Source of the DNA: Pseudomonas gessardii
GTDB taxonomy: Bacteria > Pseudomonadota > Gammaproteobacteria > Pseudomonadales > Pseudomonadaceae
NCBI RefSeq assembly: GCF_001983165.1
Contig: NZ_MNPU01000059.1
Span: 1-37,289 of the forward strand
Reading direction: 5' to 3'
Length of the DNA: 37,289 nt
Positions 25,895-33,911 of the stretch are shown here, in pieces. The translations under genes were made by a program, and so were the position numbers. Under the pieces are notes generated by a model that worked only from the letters and a program-made list of their open reading frames with translations, was not told the origin of the DNA and searched no databases. The first letter of the stretch is position 1; every line of letters begins with the position of its first letter.

Positions 25895-25904
25895 AAAAGC
25901 GCCC

Positions 25905-26696
25905 TCAGCGATCCAGCAGGAAAGTCAGTACCCGGTCGCTGAATGCGTCCCCGGCTTGCACGTTGGACAGGTGCGCCGCGTAGAACTCGGCGTACTCGGC
26001 ACCCGGCACCTGTTGCTGAATGAACAGGCTGCCGGACGGCGGCGTCACCGCATCCTCAGTGCCGGCAATCACCAACGTCGGCACCTGGATGGAGGCCAGT
26101 TGCTCACGCAGATCCGCATCGCGCACCGCGCCGCAGTTGGCCGCATAGCCTTGGGGCGATGTGGCCGCGAGCATGTCGGTAATGCGCTTGGCCTGGTCGG
26201 GATGAGCCTGGGCAAAATCGGCGGTAAACCAGCGCGCAATCGAGGCATCGCGCAAGCCGATCATGGCCGCCTGGCCATCGCGCAGGACCATGTCGATCCG
26301 GGGGTTCCAAATTTCCGGGCTGCCGATCTTGGCCGCCGTGTTGCACAGCACCAGCTTGAGCAAGCGCTCGCCGGCATTGATCCCCAGCCACTGGCCGATC
26401 AACCCGCCCATGGACAGGCCGCAGAAATGCGCACGCTGGATATCCAGCGCATCCAGCAACGCCAGCACGTCACGCCCCAGTTGCTCAATGCTGTAGGGCC
26501 CCTCGGTGACCAGGGACTTGCCGTGGCCACGGGTGTCCAGGCGCAGCACCCGAAAATGCTCGGTAAAGGCCGGCATCTGCGTATCCCACATCTGCAGGTC
26601 GGTGCCCAGGGAGTTGGACAGCACCAGTACCGGCGCGCCTTCGGGGCCTTCCAGTTGATAGTTCAGTTCGCCATCGGCGAGTTTTACAAATCCCAC
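25905..26696 (-). CDS. pcaD: 3-oxoadipate enol-lactonase
   Basis: The 263-residue protein is an alpha/beta hydrolase. It has the nucleophile elbow GLSMGG (S95), RLDTRGHGKS at about 52-61 and an oxyanion-hole region SNSLGTDLQMWD (27-38). It hydrolyses beta-ketoadipate enol-lactone to beta-ketoadipate. The GTG at 26696 follows GAGGAGG and begins MGFVKLADGELNYQ, the family start. A longer upstream frame is not used. It lies 10 nt after pcaB and 10 nt before pcaC, as in other Pseudomonas. Confidence 0.93.
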   Translation of the reverse strand: MGFVKLADGELNYQLEGPEGAPVLVLSNSLGTDLQMWDTQMPAFTEHFRVLRLDTRGHGKSLVTEGPYSIEQLGRDVLALLDALDIQRAHFCGLSMGGLIGQWLGINAGERLLKLVLCNTAAKIGSPEIWNPRIDMVLRDGQAAMIGLRDASIARWFTADFAQAHPDQAKRITDMLAATSPQGYAANCGAVRDADLREQLASIQVPTLVIAGTEDAVTPPSGSLFIQQQVPGAEYAEFYAAHLSNVQAGDAFSDRVLTFLLDR

Positions 26697-26706
26697 AGCA
26701 GCCTCC

Positions 26707-28071
26707 TCAGGCAGACAATACAAAGTGTTCAGCCACGGCGCGGCTGACCCAGGTGTGTGCCTGGCCCAGGTAATGCGCCGGGTCCAGCAGGCGATCCAAT
26801 TCCAGCGCCGACAGCTGGGCGGTGACTTGCGGCTCATCGGCCAATACCGCGCGCAAATGGCGATGCTCGGCGACCGCGCGTTTGCAGCACTGTTCCAGCA
26901 GGTGATGGGCGGTTTCCCGGCCCAGGCGCTGGGCCAATGTGATACTGACGGCTTCGGCCAGCACCAGGCCCTGGGTCAGGTCGAGGTTGTGGCCCATGCG
27001 TTGCGCATCGACCTCCAGGCCTTCGCTCACCAGCAGCGCCTGCTGCAAGGCACCGGACACCAGGCGGCAGATTTCGGGCAGGGTTTCCCATTCGGCATGC
27101 CACAGCCCCAGGCTACGTTCGTGCTCCTGGGGCATGGCGCTGAACATCGTCGCCACCAACCCCGGGACCCGCGTGGCCGCGCTGATCAACACCGCAGCGC
27201 CGACCGGGTTGCGCTTGTGCGGCATGGTCGAGGAACCGCCCTTGCCCGGCGCCGACGGCTCGAACACTTCCGCCGCTTCGGTCTGCATCAACAGGCTGAT
27301 GTCCCGCCCGAGCTTGCCCAGGCTGCCGGCGATCAGGCCCAGCACGCTGGCAAACTCCACCAGACGGTCACGCTGGGTATGCCAGGGTTGTTCGGGCAGC
27401 GTCAGTTGCAACTCCGTCGCCAGAGCCCGTGCCACCGGCATGGCTTGTTCGCCCAGTGCAGCCAAGGTGCCGGACGCACCGCCAAACTGCAGGACCAACA
27501 GGCGCGGCTTCAACTCCACCAGCCGTTGGCGACTGCGCGTTACCGCCCCCAGCCAACCGGCGATTTTCATGCCCAGGGTGACCGGTGTTGCGTGCTGCAA
27601 CCAGGTGCGCCCGGCCAAGGGCACGTCGGCATAACGCTGCGCCTGGGCGGCAAGCACCGCGCCCAGCCGGGCCAGGTCCGCCTCGACCAGTTCCAGCGCC
27701 CGCCGCAGTTGCAGCACCAGGCCCGTGTCCATCACATCCTGGCTGGTGGCGCCCAGATGCACATAGCGCTCGGCGCCGGCGTCTTCGCTGGCAATCAACT
27801 TGCCCAGGGCCTTCACCAATGGAATCGCCGAATTGCCCGCCGTGGCAATCGCCACGCCGAGGGCATCCACGTCGTACAGCGAGGCCAGGCACGCCTGGGC
27901 AATCGGTGCGACGGCGGCCGGCGGGATCAACCCGACCTGGGCCTGCGCCCGGGCCAATCCGGCTTCAAAGTCCAGCATGCCCTGCAAGCGTGCCTGGTCA
28001 CAGAACACTTCGGCCATGCTACCGGCGGTGAAGTAAGCGTCGAACAATTGGTTGCTCGTGCGCAGCGTCAT
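26707..28071 (-). CDS. pcaB: 3-carboxy-cis,cis-muconate cycloisomerase
   Basis: The 454-residue protein belongs to the fumarase/aspartase superfamily. It carries the signature GKGGSSTMPHKRNP (about 275-290), and TSQDVMDTGLVLQLRRAL at about 110-128. It cyclises 3-carboxy-cis,cis-muconate to 4-carboxymuconolactone. Length is as expected. It lies 10 nt after pcaT and 10 nt before pcaD in one transcript. Confidence 0.94.
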   Translation of the reverse strand: MTLRTSNQLFDAYFTAGSMAEVFCDQARLQGMLDFEAGLARAQAQVGLIPPAAVAPIAQACLASLYDVDALGVAIATAGNSAIPLVKALGKLIASEDAGAERYVHLGATSQDVMDTGLVLQLRRALELVEADLARLGAVLAAQAQRYADVPLAGRTWLQHATPVTLGMKIAGWLGAVTRSRQRLVELKPRLLVLQFGGASGTLAALGEQAMPVARALATELQLTLPEQPWHTQRDRLVEFASVLGLIAGSLGKLGRDISLLMQTEAAEVFEPSAPGKGGSSTMPHKRNPVGAAVLISAATRVPGLVATMFSAMPQEHERSLGLWHAEWETLPEICRLVSGALQQALLVSEGLEVDAQRMGHNLDLTQGLVLAEAVSITLAQRLGRETAHHLLEQCCKRAVAEHRHLRAVLADEPQVTAQLSALELDRLLDPAHYLGQAHTWVSRAVAEHFVLSA

Positions 28072-28081
28072 AACTCATCCC

Positions 28082-29377
28082 TTACAGATCGTGGTGCAGG
28101 TACTCCGCCTGTTTCGGTAGGCGCAGGCTGAACAGGAACGCAATCGCCATCATGCCGGTCACGTACCAGTAGAAGGTGTTTTCCAGGCCGATGGACTTCA
28201 AGCCCAGGGCCACGTATTCCGCCGAACCGCCGAAGATCGCGTTGGCCACCGCATAGGCCAGGCCCACGCCGAGGGCGCGCACTTGTGGCGGGAACATTTC
28301 CGCTTTTACCAGGCCGCTGATGGAGGTGTAGAAACTTACAATCGCCAGCGCCAGGGTAATCAGCACAAAGGCCAGGAACGGGCTGGTCACGGTTTTCAGG
28401 GTCAGCAGGATCGGCACCGTGCACAGGGTGCCGAGGGCGCCGAACCAGAGCATCGAGTTGCGCCGGCCGATCTTGTCCGAGAGCATGCCGAACAGCGGCT
28501 GCATGCACATATAGAGGAACAGCGCGCCGGTCATGATGTAGCTGGCGGTCTTGGCGTGCATGCCGGCGGTGTTCACCAGGTATTTCTGCATGTAGGTGGT
28601 AAAGGTGTAGAAGATCAGCGAGCCGCCGGCGGTGTAGCCGAGCACGGTGATAAACGCCGCCTTGTGATCGCGAAACAGCGCCCTGATGCTGCCAGCGTCC
28701 TTGTTTTCACGCATTTCCTGGCTGGTGGTTTCTTTCAGGGAGCGGCGCAGCAGCAGCGAGATCACCGCCGCCACCGCCCCGATCACAAACGGAATGCGCC
28801 AGCCCCAGGCCCGCAGTTCGTCTTCGGTGAGCAGTTGTTGCAGGATCACCACCACCGACACCGCCAGCAGTTGCCCGCCGATCAGGGTCACGTATTGGAA
28901 CGAAGCGAAGAAGCCGCGCTGGCCCTTGAGCGCAACTTCGCTCATGTAGGTGGCCGTGGTGCCGTATTCACCGCCCACCGACAGGCCCTGGAACAGCCGC
29001 GCCATCAGCAGCAGGGCCGGGGCCCAGGCGCCGATGTCCTTGTAGGTGGGCAGGAAGGCGATGACCAGGGAGCCGGCACACATCATCAGCACCGAGATCA
29101 TCATCGAGTTCTTGCGCCCGTGCTTGTCGGCGACCCGGCCAAACAGCCAGCCGCCGATGGGGCGCATCAGAAAGCCTGCGGCGAACACGCCGGCGGTGTT
29201 GAGCAGTTGCACCGTGGGGTCGTCGGAGGGGAAAAACGCCGGGGCGAAGTAGATCGCACAGAAGGCGTAGACGTAGAAGTCGAACCATTCGACCAGGTTG
29301 CCGGAAGAAGCCCCGACAATCGCAAAAATCCGTTTGCTGCGTTCTTCTCCGGTGTAGTGACTGGTAGTCGTTGTCAT
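28082..29377 (-). CDS. pcaT: MFS dicarboxylate transporter PcaT-like
   Basis: A 431-residue MHS-type major facilitator protein. It has GASSGNLVEWFDFYVYAFCAIYF in the first helix, RPIGGWLFGRVADKHGRK after helix 2 and RLFQGLSVGGEYGTTATY in helix 4, all close to KgtP and PcaT. PcaT of Pseudomonas carries beta-ketoadipate or alpha-ketoglutarate-type dicarboxylates. Its place directly before pcaBDC matches P. putida. Its upstream region holds a REPIN and a possible separate promoter, so it may begin its own transcript. Confidence 0.87.
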   Translation of the reverse strand: MTTTTSHYTGEERSKRIFAIVGASSGNLVEWFDFYVYAFCAIYFAPAFFPSDDPTVQLLNTAGVFAAGFLMRPIGGWLFGRVADKHGRKNSMMISVLMMCAGSLVIAFLPTYKDIGAWAPALLLMARLFQGLSVGGEYGTTATYMSEVALKGQRGFFASFQYVTLIGGQLLAVSVVVILQQLLTEDELRAWGWRIPFVIGAVAAVISLLLRRSLKETTSQEMRENKDAGSIRALFRDHKAAFITVLGYTAGGSLIFYTFTTYMQKYLVNTAGMHAKTASYIMTGALFLYMCMQPLFGMLSDKIGRRNSMLWFGALGTLCTVPILLTLKTVTSPFLAFVLITLALAIVSFYTSISGLVKAEMFPPQVRALGVGLAYAVANAIFGGSAEYVALGLKSIGLENTFYWYVTGMMAIAFLFSLRLPKQAEYLHHDL

Positions 29378-29477
29378 TTTTTTTCACTCGTGGGGAACGG
29401 GTTAGATTCTAGACATACTTTGCAACAACCTCGTTCCGCAAGCAGACCTTGGAATATATATTGCCTGTAAGGGCCTC

Positions 29478-29542
29478 ATCGCGAGCAAGCCCGCTCCCAC
29501 ATTGGAACGCGGTCACCCTGTGGGAGCGGGCTTGCTCGCGAT
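29478..29542. repeat. REPIN: two inverted REP copies between pcaG and pcaT
   Basis: Two 24-bp arms at 29478-29501 and 29519-29542 are reverse complements (core GGGAGCGGGCTTGCTCGCGA) with 17 nt between them. They lie just after the pcaG stop. The core differs from the REPIN at 11102-11175, so two REP sequence types are present. It could stabilise pcaHG mRNA ends or reduce read-through into pcaT. Confidence 0.88.
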
Positions 29543-29557
29543 AAATTTCAAGCCAAC

Positions 29558-30124
29558 TCAATAATCGAAAAACACCGTTTCTTCATCTGTCCCCTGAAGA
29601 ATCACATTCCACTGATACACCCCCGACGTATCCGTCTTGGCAATCAATGTATGCCGCCGCTCTGCCGGCACACTCGCCAGCAACGGGTCATCCCCGTTGG
29701 CCGCCTCGCCGTCGAAATAAATCCGCGTTAGCAAGTGCTTGACCAAACCACGGGCAAACACCAGCACCACCAAATGCGGCGCCTGGGTCGTGCCCTTGAG
29801 GCCCGGCACGCTGCCCGGCTTGATGGTGCTGAAGCGAAAGCGCCCTTCGCCATCCACCGGCACCCGGCCAAACCCTGCGAAGTTGGGGTCCAGGGCTTTG
29901 TCCTGGTCATCCTCGGGGTGGTCATACTTGCCGGCGGCGTTGGCCTGCCAGACTTCCAACATGGCATCGTTGACCCCCTCGCCATTGCCATCCACCACCT
30001 GCCCGGTGATGGCCACGCGCTCGCCGAGGGTGCCCGCATTGGCCAGGTCTTCGCGGTTCAGCCAGGTCAGGCCGATGTGGTAATACGGCCCGACGGTGTG
30101 GGACGTGGTTGCATTAAGGGTCAT
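29558..30124 (-). CDS. pcaG: Protocatechuate 3,4-dioxygenase alpha subunit
   Basis: The 188-residue protein is an intradiol dioxygenase alpha chain. It has TVGPYYHIGLTW near the N-terminus, VWQANAAGKYDHPEDDQ (about 64-80), FRFSTIKPG and APHLVVLVFARGL (about 120-132). It lacks the full Tyr/Tyr/His/His iron set of the beta chain, as is normal for PcaG. It pairs with PcaH in the iron(III) enzyme that opens protocatechuate between C3 and C4. The ATG is 1 nt after the pcaH stop. Confidence 0.92.
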   Translation of the reverse strand: MTLNATTSHTVGPYYHIGLTWLNREDLANAGTLGERVAITGQVVDGNGEGVNDAMLEVWQANAAGKYDHPEDDQDKALDPNFAGFGRVPVDGEGRFRFSTIKPGSVPGLKGTTQAPHLVVLVFARGLVKHLLTRIYFDGEAANGDDPLLASVPAERRHTLIAKTDTSGVYQWNVILQGTDEETVFFDY

Positions 30125-30125
30125 G

Positions 30126-30830
30126 TCATTTCTCCATCGGCGTAGCGTCGCGGCCGCGCAGGACAATGTCCCAGCGGTAGCCGAGGGCGTAGTGCGGCAC
30201 GGTCTTTTCCAGGTCGAAACGGGCGATCAGGCGTTCCTTGGCCGCGGTGTCCGGCACGCAGTTGTAGATCGGGTCATAGGCCAGCAGCGGGTCGCCGGGA
30301 AAGTACATCTGGGTCACCAGGCGCGTCAGCACACTGGGGCCGAACAGCGAGAAGTGGATATGCGCCGGGCGCCAGGCATTGTGGTGGTTGCCCCACGGAT
30401 AAGCGCCGGGCTTGATGGTCTGGAACTGGTACCCGCCATCGGCATCGGTGACGGTGCGGCCGGTGCCGGTAAAGTTGGGGTCCAGGGGCGCGTCGTGCTG
30501 GTCGCGCTTGTGGTGGTAGCGCCCGGCGGCGTTGGCCTGCCAGATCTCCACCAGGATGCCCGGCACAGGCAGGCCGTTTTCATCCAGGACCCGACCGTGA
30601 ATGATGATGCGCTCGCCTTGGGGTTCACCCTCGTGCTGGGCGGTCAGGTCGTTGTCGTGCTCGGCAAGGCGTTCGGCGCCGATGGTCGGGCCGGTGATTT
30701 CCGACAGCGAATGGGGCAAAAACACCAGGGGTTTGGACGGTGCACGCAGGTTCGTCGACTGGTAGGCCGGATGCAGGTAATCCGGCTGAGTACCTGCTTG
30801 CGGGCGCCGGTATCCGGGCTTGTCACTCAT
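30126..30830 (-). CDS. pcaH: Protocatechuate 3,4-dioxygenase beta subunit
   Basis: The 234-residue protein has the iron-binding residues of intradiol dioxygenases: Tyr in AAGRYHHKRD, Tyr in AYPWGNHH, and the two His in RPAHIHFSLFG. EIWQANAAG and DPNFTGTGR are typical. Together with PcaG it converts protocatechuate and O2 to 3-carboxy-cis,cis-muconate. The ATG at 30830 begins MSDKPGYRRP; a longer frame to 30905 is not used. It lies 28 nt after pcaF and just before pcaG. In many pseudomonads pcaHG lies away from pcaIJFTBDC, so this linkage is noteworthy. Confidence 0.93.
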   Translation of the reverse strand: MSDKPGYRRPQAGTQPDYLHPAYQSTNLRAPSKPLVFLPHSLSEITGPTIGAERLAEHDNDLTAQHEGEPQGERIIIHGRVLDENGLPVPGILVEIWQANAAGRYHHKRDQHDAPLDPNFTGTGRTVTDADGGYQFQTIKPGAYPWGNHHNAWRPAHIHFSLFGPSVLTRLVTQMYFPGDPLLAYDPIYNCVPDTAAKERLIARFDLEKTVPHYALGYRWDIVLRGRDATPMEK

Positions 30831-30858
30831 GGAGCAATCCTCTTTATTCTTGTAGGTC

Positions 30859-32061
30859 TTAAACGCGTTCGATCGCCAGGGCCAAACCTTGGCCGACGCC
30901 GACACACAGGGTAGCCAGGCCTTTGCTGCCGCCGGTTTTTTCCAGTTGATGCAGGGCAGTCAAGACCAGGCGCGCGCCGCTCATGCCCAACGGGTGGCCC
31001 AAGGCAATGGCGCCACCGTTCGGGTTGACCTGGGCCGCGTCGTCCGCCAGGCCCAGTTCACGCAGCACCGCCAAGCCCTGGCTGGCGAAGGCTTCGTTGA
31101 GTTCGATCACATCAAAATCGCTGACCGCCAGGCCCAGGCGCTCGACCAACTTGCGCACCGCAGGCACCGGGCCGATGCCCATCACCCGGGGTTCGACCCC
31201 GGCGCTGGCCATGCCCAACACCCGGGCGCGGGCGGTCAGGCCGTGTTTTTTCACAGCATCGGCGCTGGCCAGGATCAAGGCGGCGGCGCCATCGTTGACC
31301 CCGGAGGCGTTGCCGGCGGTGACGGTCTTGTCCGCGCCATTGACCGGCTTGAGCCTGGCCAGGGCTTCAAGGGTGGTGTCGGCACGCGGGTGTTCGTCGT
31401 GCTCCACCAGGGTCTCGCCTTTTTTATGGGCGACCCGCACCGGCACGATTTCTTCCGCGAAGAACCCCGCAGCCTGGGCCACGGCCGTGCGTTGCTGGCT
31501 GCGCAAGGCGAAGGCGTCCTGGTCGGCGCGCGAGACGTTATAGTCATCCGCCACATTGTCAGCGGTCTGCGGCATGGCATCCACGCCGTATTGGGCCTTC
31601 ATCAACGGGTTGATAAAGCGCCAGCCGATGGTGGTGTCTTCCAGCTTCATGTTGCGCGAGAACGCGGCATCCGCCTTGCCCATCACGAAGGGCGCGCGGG
31701 ACATCGACTCGACGCCACCGGCAATCGCCAGCTCCATTTCGCCACTGGCGATGGCGCGGAACGCGGTGCCGATGGCGTCCATGCCCGAAGCGCACAGGCG
31801 GTTGAGGGTCACCCCGGGAATGCTCGGCGCCAGGCCCGCCAGCAGCGCGGCCATGCGCGCCACGTTGCGGTTGTCTTCACCGGACTGGTTGGCACAGCCG
31901 AGGAACACTTCATCGACCGCGTTCCAGTCCACCGACGGGTTGCGCGCCATCAGTGCCTTGATCGGCAAGGCCGCCAGGTCATCGGCGCGGACGGTGGACA
32001 GGCCACCGCCGAAACGGCCGATGGGGGTACGGATGGCATCACAGATAAACACGTCGCGCAT
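30859..32061 (-). CDS. pcaF: 3-oxoadipyl-CoA thiolase
   Basis: The 400-residue protein is a thiolase of normal length. It has the nucleophile Cys in LNRLCASGMDAIGTAF (about residue 90), the GHPLGMSGAR His motif and the C-terminal CVGVGQGLALAIERV Cys. MRDVFICDAIRTPIGRFGGGLS is the PcaF start. It cleaves beta-ketoadipyl-CoA with CoA to succinyl-CoA and acetyl-CoA. The start overlaps the pcaJ stop (TGATG), so translation is coupled. Confidence 0.94.
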   Translation of the reverse strand: MRDVFICDAIRTPIGRFGGGLSTVRADDLAALPIKALMARNPSVDWNAVDEVFLGCANQSGEDNRNVARMAALLAGLAPSIPGVTLNRLCASGMDAIGTAFRAIASGEMELAIAGGVESMSRAPFVMGKADAAFSRNMKLEDTTIGWRFINPLMKAQYGVDAMPQTADNVADDYNVSRADQDAFALRSQQRTAVAQAAGFFAEEIVPVRVAHKKGETLVEHDEHPRADTTLEALARLKPVNGADKTVTAGNASGVNDGAAALILASADAVKKHGLTARARVLGMASAGVEPRVMGIGPVPAVRKLVERLGLAVSDFDVIELNEAFASQGLAVLRELGLADDAAQVNPNGGAIALGHPLGMSGARLVLTALHQLEKTGGSKGLATLCVGVGQGLALAIERV

Positions 32062-32840
32062 CAGGCTTCTCCTGGGGCTTGGCCATGGGCGGCAGCCGTA
32101 CGGGCTTCAAGGTCGCGCAAGGCGTTCAGTTCGATGTCGGTGGGTTCGGCGCTGGTGCCGACCTGCTCGGCAAAGCGGATTGCCCAACCGGTAGCGGCGA
32201 CCACTTGCTCGCGGGTCACGCCAGGGTGCAAAGCCGTGACCACGAACTCATGGGTGCCCTCTTCCGGCTCCATGATGCACAGGTCGGTAATGATGCCGAC
32301 AGGGCCTGCGCCTGGCAGGCCGAGGCGCTTGCGCGAATCGCCGCCTTCGCCATGGCCGACCGAGGTAATGAAGTCCAGTTTGTCGACAAACGAACGGGAC
32401 GACTGCTTGAGGATGATCAGCACGCTCTTGGCGGAACCGGCGATTTCCGGCGCGCCACCGGCACCCGGCAGGCGCACCTTGGGCTGGTGATAGTCACCGA
32501 CCACGGTGGTGTTGATATTGCCGAAGCGGTCGACCTGGGCCGCGCCGAGAAAGCCGACGTCAATGCGCCCGCCTTGCAGCCAGTAGCGAAAAATCTCACC
32601 GGTGGGTACAACGCTGTCGGCGGTTTCCGCCAACTCGCCGTCGCCGATGGACAGCGGCAGTACCGAGGGCTTGGCGCCAATCGGGCCAGACTCGTAGATC
32701 AACACCACATCCGGCGAAGACGTCAGGCGCGCCAGGTTGGCGGCCTTGGACGGCAGGCCGATACCGACAAAGCACACTGCACCGTTCTTCAGGCGGCGCG
32801 CGGCGGCGACGGTCATCATCTCATTGGTCGAGTAAGTCAT
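32061..32840 (-). CDS. pcaJ: 3-oxoadipate CoA-transferase, subunit B (CatJ-type)
   Basis: The 259-residue protein is a family I CoA-transferase beta chain. It has the likely catalytic Glu at E50 in LIYESGPIG, and later GFLGAAQVDRFGNINTTVVGD. The length and motif resemble the CatJ/glutaconate-CoA-transferase type rather than the about 213-residue P. putida PcaJ. With the alpha chain it moves CoA from succinyl-CoA to beta-ketoadipate. It overlaps pcaI upstream (TAATG) and pcaF downstream. Confidence 0.9.
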   Translation of the reverse strand: MTYSTNEMMTVAAARRLKNGAVCFVGIGLPSKAANLARLTSSPDVVLIYESGPIGAKPSVLPLSIGDGELAETADSVVPTGEIFRYWLQGGRIDVGFLGAAQVDRFGNINTTVVGDYHQPKVRLPGAGGAPEIAGSAKSVLIILKQSSRSFVDKLDFITSVGHGEGGDSRKRLGLPGAGPVGIITDLCIMEPEEGTHEFVVTALHPGVTREQVVAATGWAIRFAEQVGTSAEPTDIELNALRDLEARTAAAHGQAPGEA

Positions 32841-33697
32841 TACTTGGCCTCCTGGGCGGCAGCCAGCTTGGCCTGGAATTGACTGAAATCAGCGGTGCCA
32901 TGGATGTATTCATCGATCCAGGCGGTAAATGTCCCACGATCCCGAGCGATCGGATCCCAGGCTTGATAGAAGCGATTGTCACGCTCGGTGTAACCGTGGG
33001 CGTAGGACGGATGCGCACCACCCGGCACATGGCACACGGCAGTCAGGGCCCAGGTCGGCAGCACGCAGGCGTTCATCGGTGCGTTGAGGTCATCGACCAT
33101 TTCTTCGACGGTGACGATGCAACGCTTGGCCGCCAGCGCGGCCTCTTTCTGCACCCCGAGGATCCCCCACAACAGCACGTTGCCCTTGCGGTCGGCCTTT
33201 TGCGCATGGATCACGGTGATGTCCGGGCGCACCGACGGCACCGCCGCCAGCACTTCGCCAGTGAAGGGGCAGGTCACGGTCTTGATCAACGGGTTGACCT
33301 TGGGCAGGTCGGAACCGGCATACGCCCGCAGCACCGCGAACGGCAGGCCGGATGCGCCGGCCACATAGGCGTTGGCCAGGTCCGCATGGCTGTGCTCTTC
33401 GATCTCCAACGGTTGCGGCCATTGCTTCTCGACCGCGTCCCGCAGGCGATGCAGGGAGCCGACGCCAGGGTTGCCGCCCCAGGAGAAAATCAACTTGCGC
33501 GCACAGCCGGCCCCGATCAGTTGGTCGTAGATCAGGTCGGGGGTCATGCGTACCAGCGTCAGGTCTTTCTTGCCCTGACGAATGATTTCATGACCCGCTG
33601 CTGTAGGGATCAGGTGGGTAAAGCCTTCGAGCGCGACGGTATCGCCGTCATTGACGAACTGCTTTACCGCATCAGCCAGCGAAAGGATTTCAGCCAT
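32840..33697 (-). CDS. pcaI: 3-oxoadipate CoA-transferase, subunit A (CatI-type)
   Basis: The 285-residue protein is a CoA-transferase alpha chain. It begins MAEILSLADAVKQFVNDGDTVALEGFTHLIPTAAGHE. It is longer than the about 231-residue PcaI of P. putida and resembles CatI-type subunits. The ATG at 33697 starts this domain; a frame to 33781 would run into the PcaR site. It is the first gene of the pcaIJFHG run. The double PcaR site is about 85 nt upstream. Confidence 0.9.
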   Translation of the reverse strand: MAEILSLADAVKQFVNDGDTVALEGFTHLIPTAAGHEIIRQGKKDLTLVRMTPDLIYDQLIGAGCARKLIFSWGGNPGVGSLHRLRDAVEKQWPQPLEIEEHSHADLANAYVAGASGLPFAVLRAYAGSDLPKVNPLIKTVTCPFTGEVLAAVPSVRPDITVIHAQKADRKGNVLLWGILGVQKEAALAAKRCIVTVEEMVDDLNAPMNACVLPTWALTAVCHVPGGAHPSYAHGYTERDNRFYQAWDPIARDRGTFTAWIDEYIHGTADFSQFQAKLAAAQEAK

Positions 33698-33780
33698 GGG
33701 GTTGGGCTCCCGATGTAGGTCGAAAAAGGCGCTGGAGGCAGCGCCGAAGTGCTTGAAGAGTAAGCCGGGGTAAGGGCCCA

Positions 33781-33826
33781 AACAATCCGATAATCGACTA
33801 ACCGTTCGATAATCGAACAGATTGTT
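33781..33826 (-). promoter_or_regulatory. Double PcaR box upstream of pcaI
   Basis: GTTCGATAATCGAAC (33804-33818) and CCGATAATCGAC (33787-33798) repeat the core CGATAATCG. The first closely matches the 15-bp PcaR site known from P. putida (GTTCGATAATCGCAC). An outer inverted repeat AACAATC (33781-33787) and GATTGTT (33820-33826) encloses both. PcaR with beta-ketoadipate is known to activate pcaIJ from such a pair. Confidence 0.85.
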
Positions 33827-33878
33827 GCCTGGCTAACATTCCCCCAAACACCTCTGATTTCCATGTGAACACCGTCCC

Positions 33879-33902
33879 TGTGGGAGCGGGCTTGCTCGCG
33901 AT
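33879..33902. repeat. Single REP element
   Basis: One copy of the same 24-bp arm as the REPIN at 29478-29542 (core GGGAGCGGGCTTGCTCGCGA), without an inverted partner. It lies 10 nt beyond the end of pcaK and just upstream of the PcaR boxes. Confidence 0.85.
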
Positions 33903-33911
33903 TGCGGTGTA

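Noticed and set aside
26725..28131. Plus-strand open frame of 468 codons opposite pcaB
   Set aside because: It is a shadow of pcaB, rich in Gln, Arg and His, with no motif.
30889..32490. Plus-strand open frame of 533 codons opposite pcaF and pcaJ
   Set aside because: It is opposite conserved catalytic genes and has no recognisable domain.
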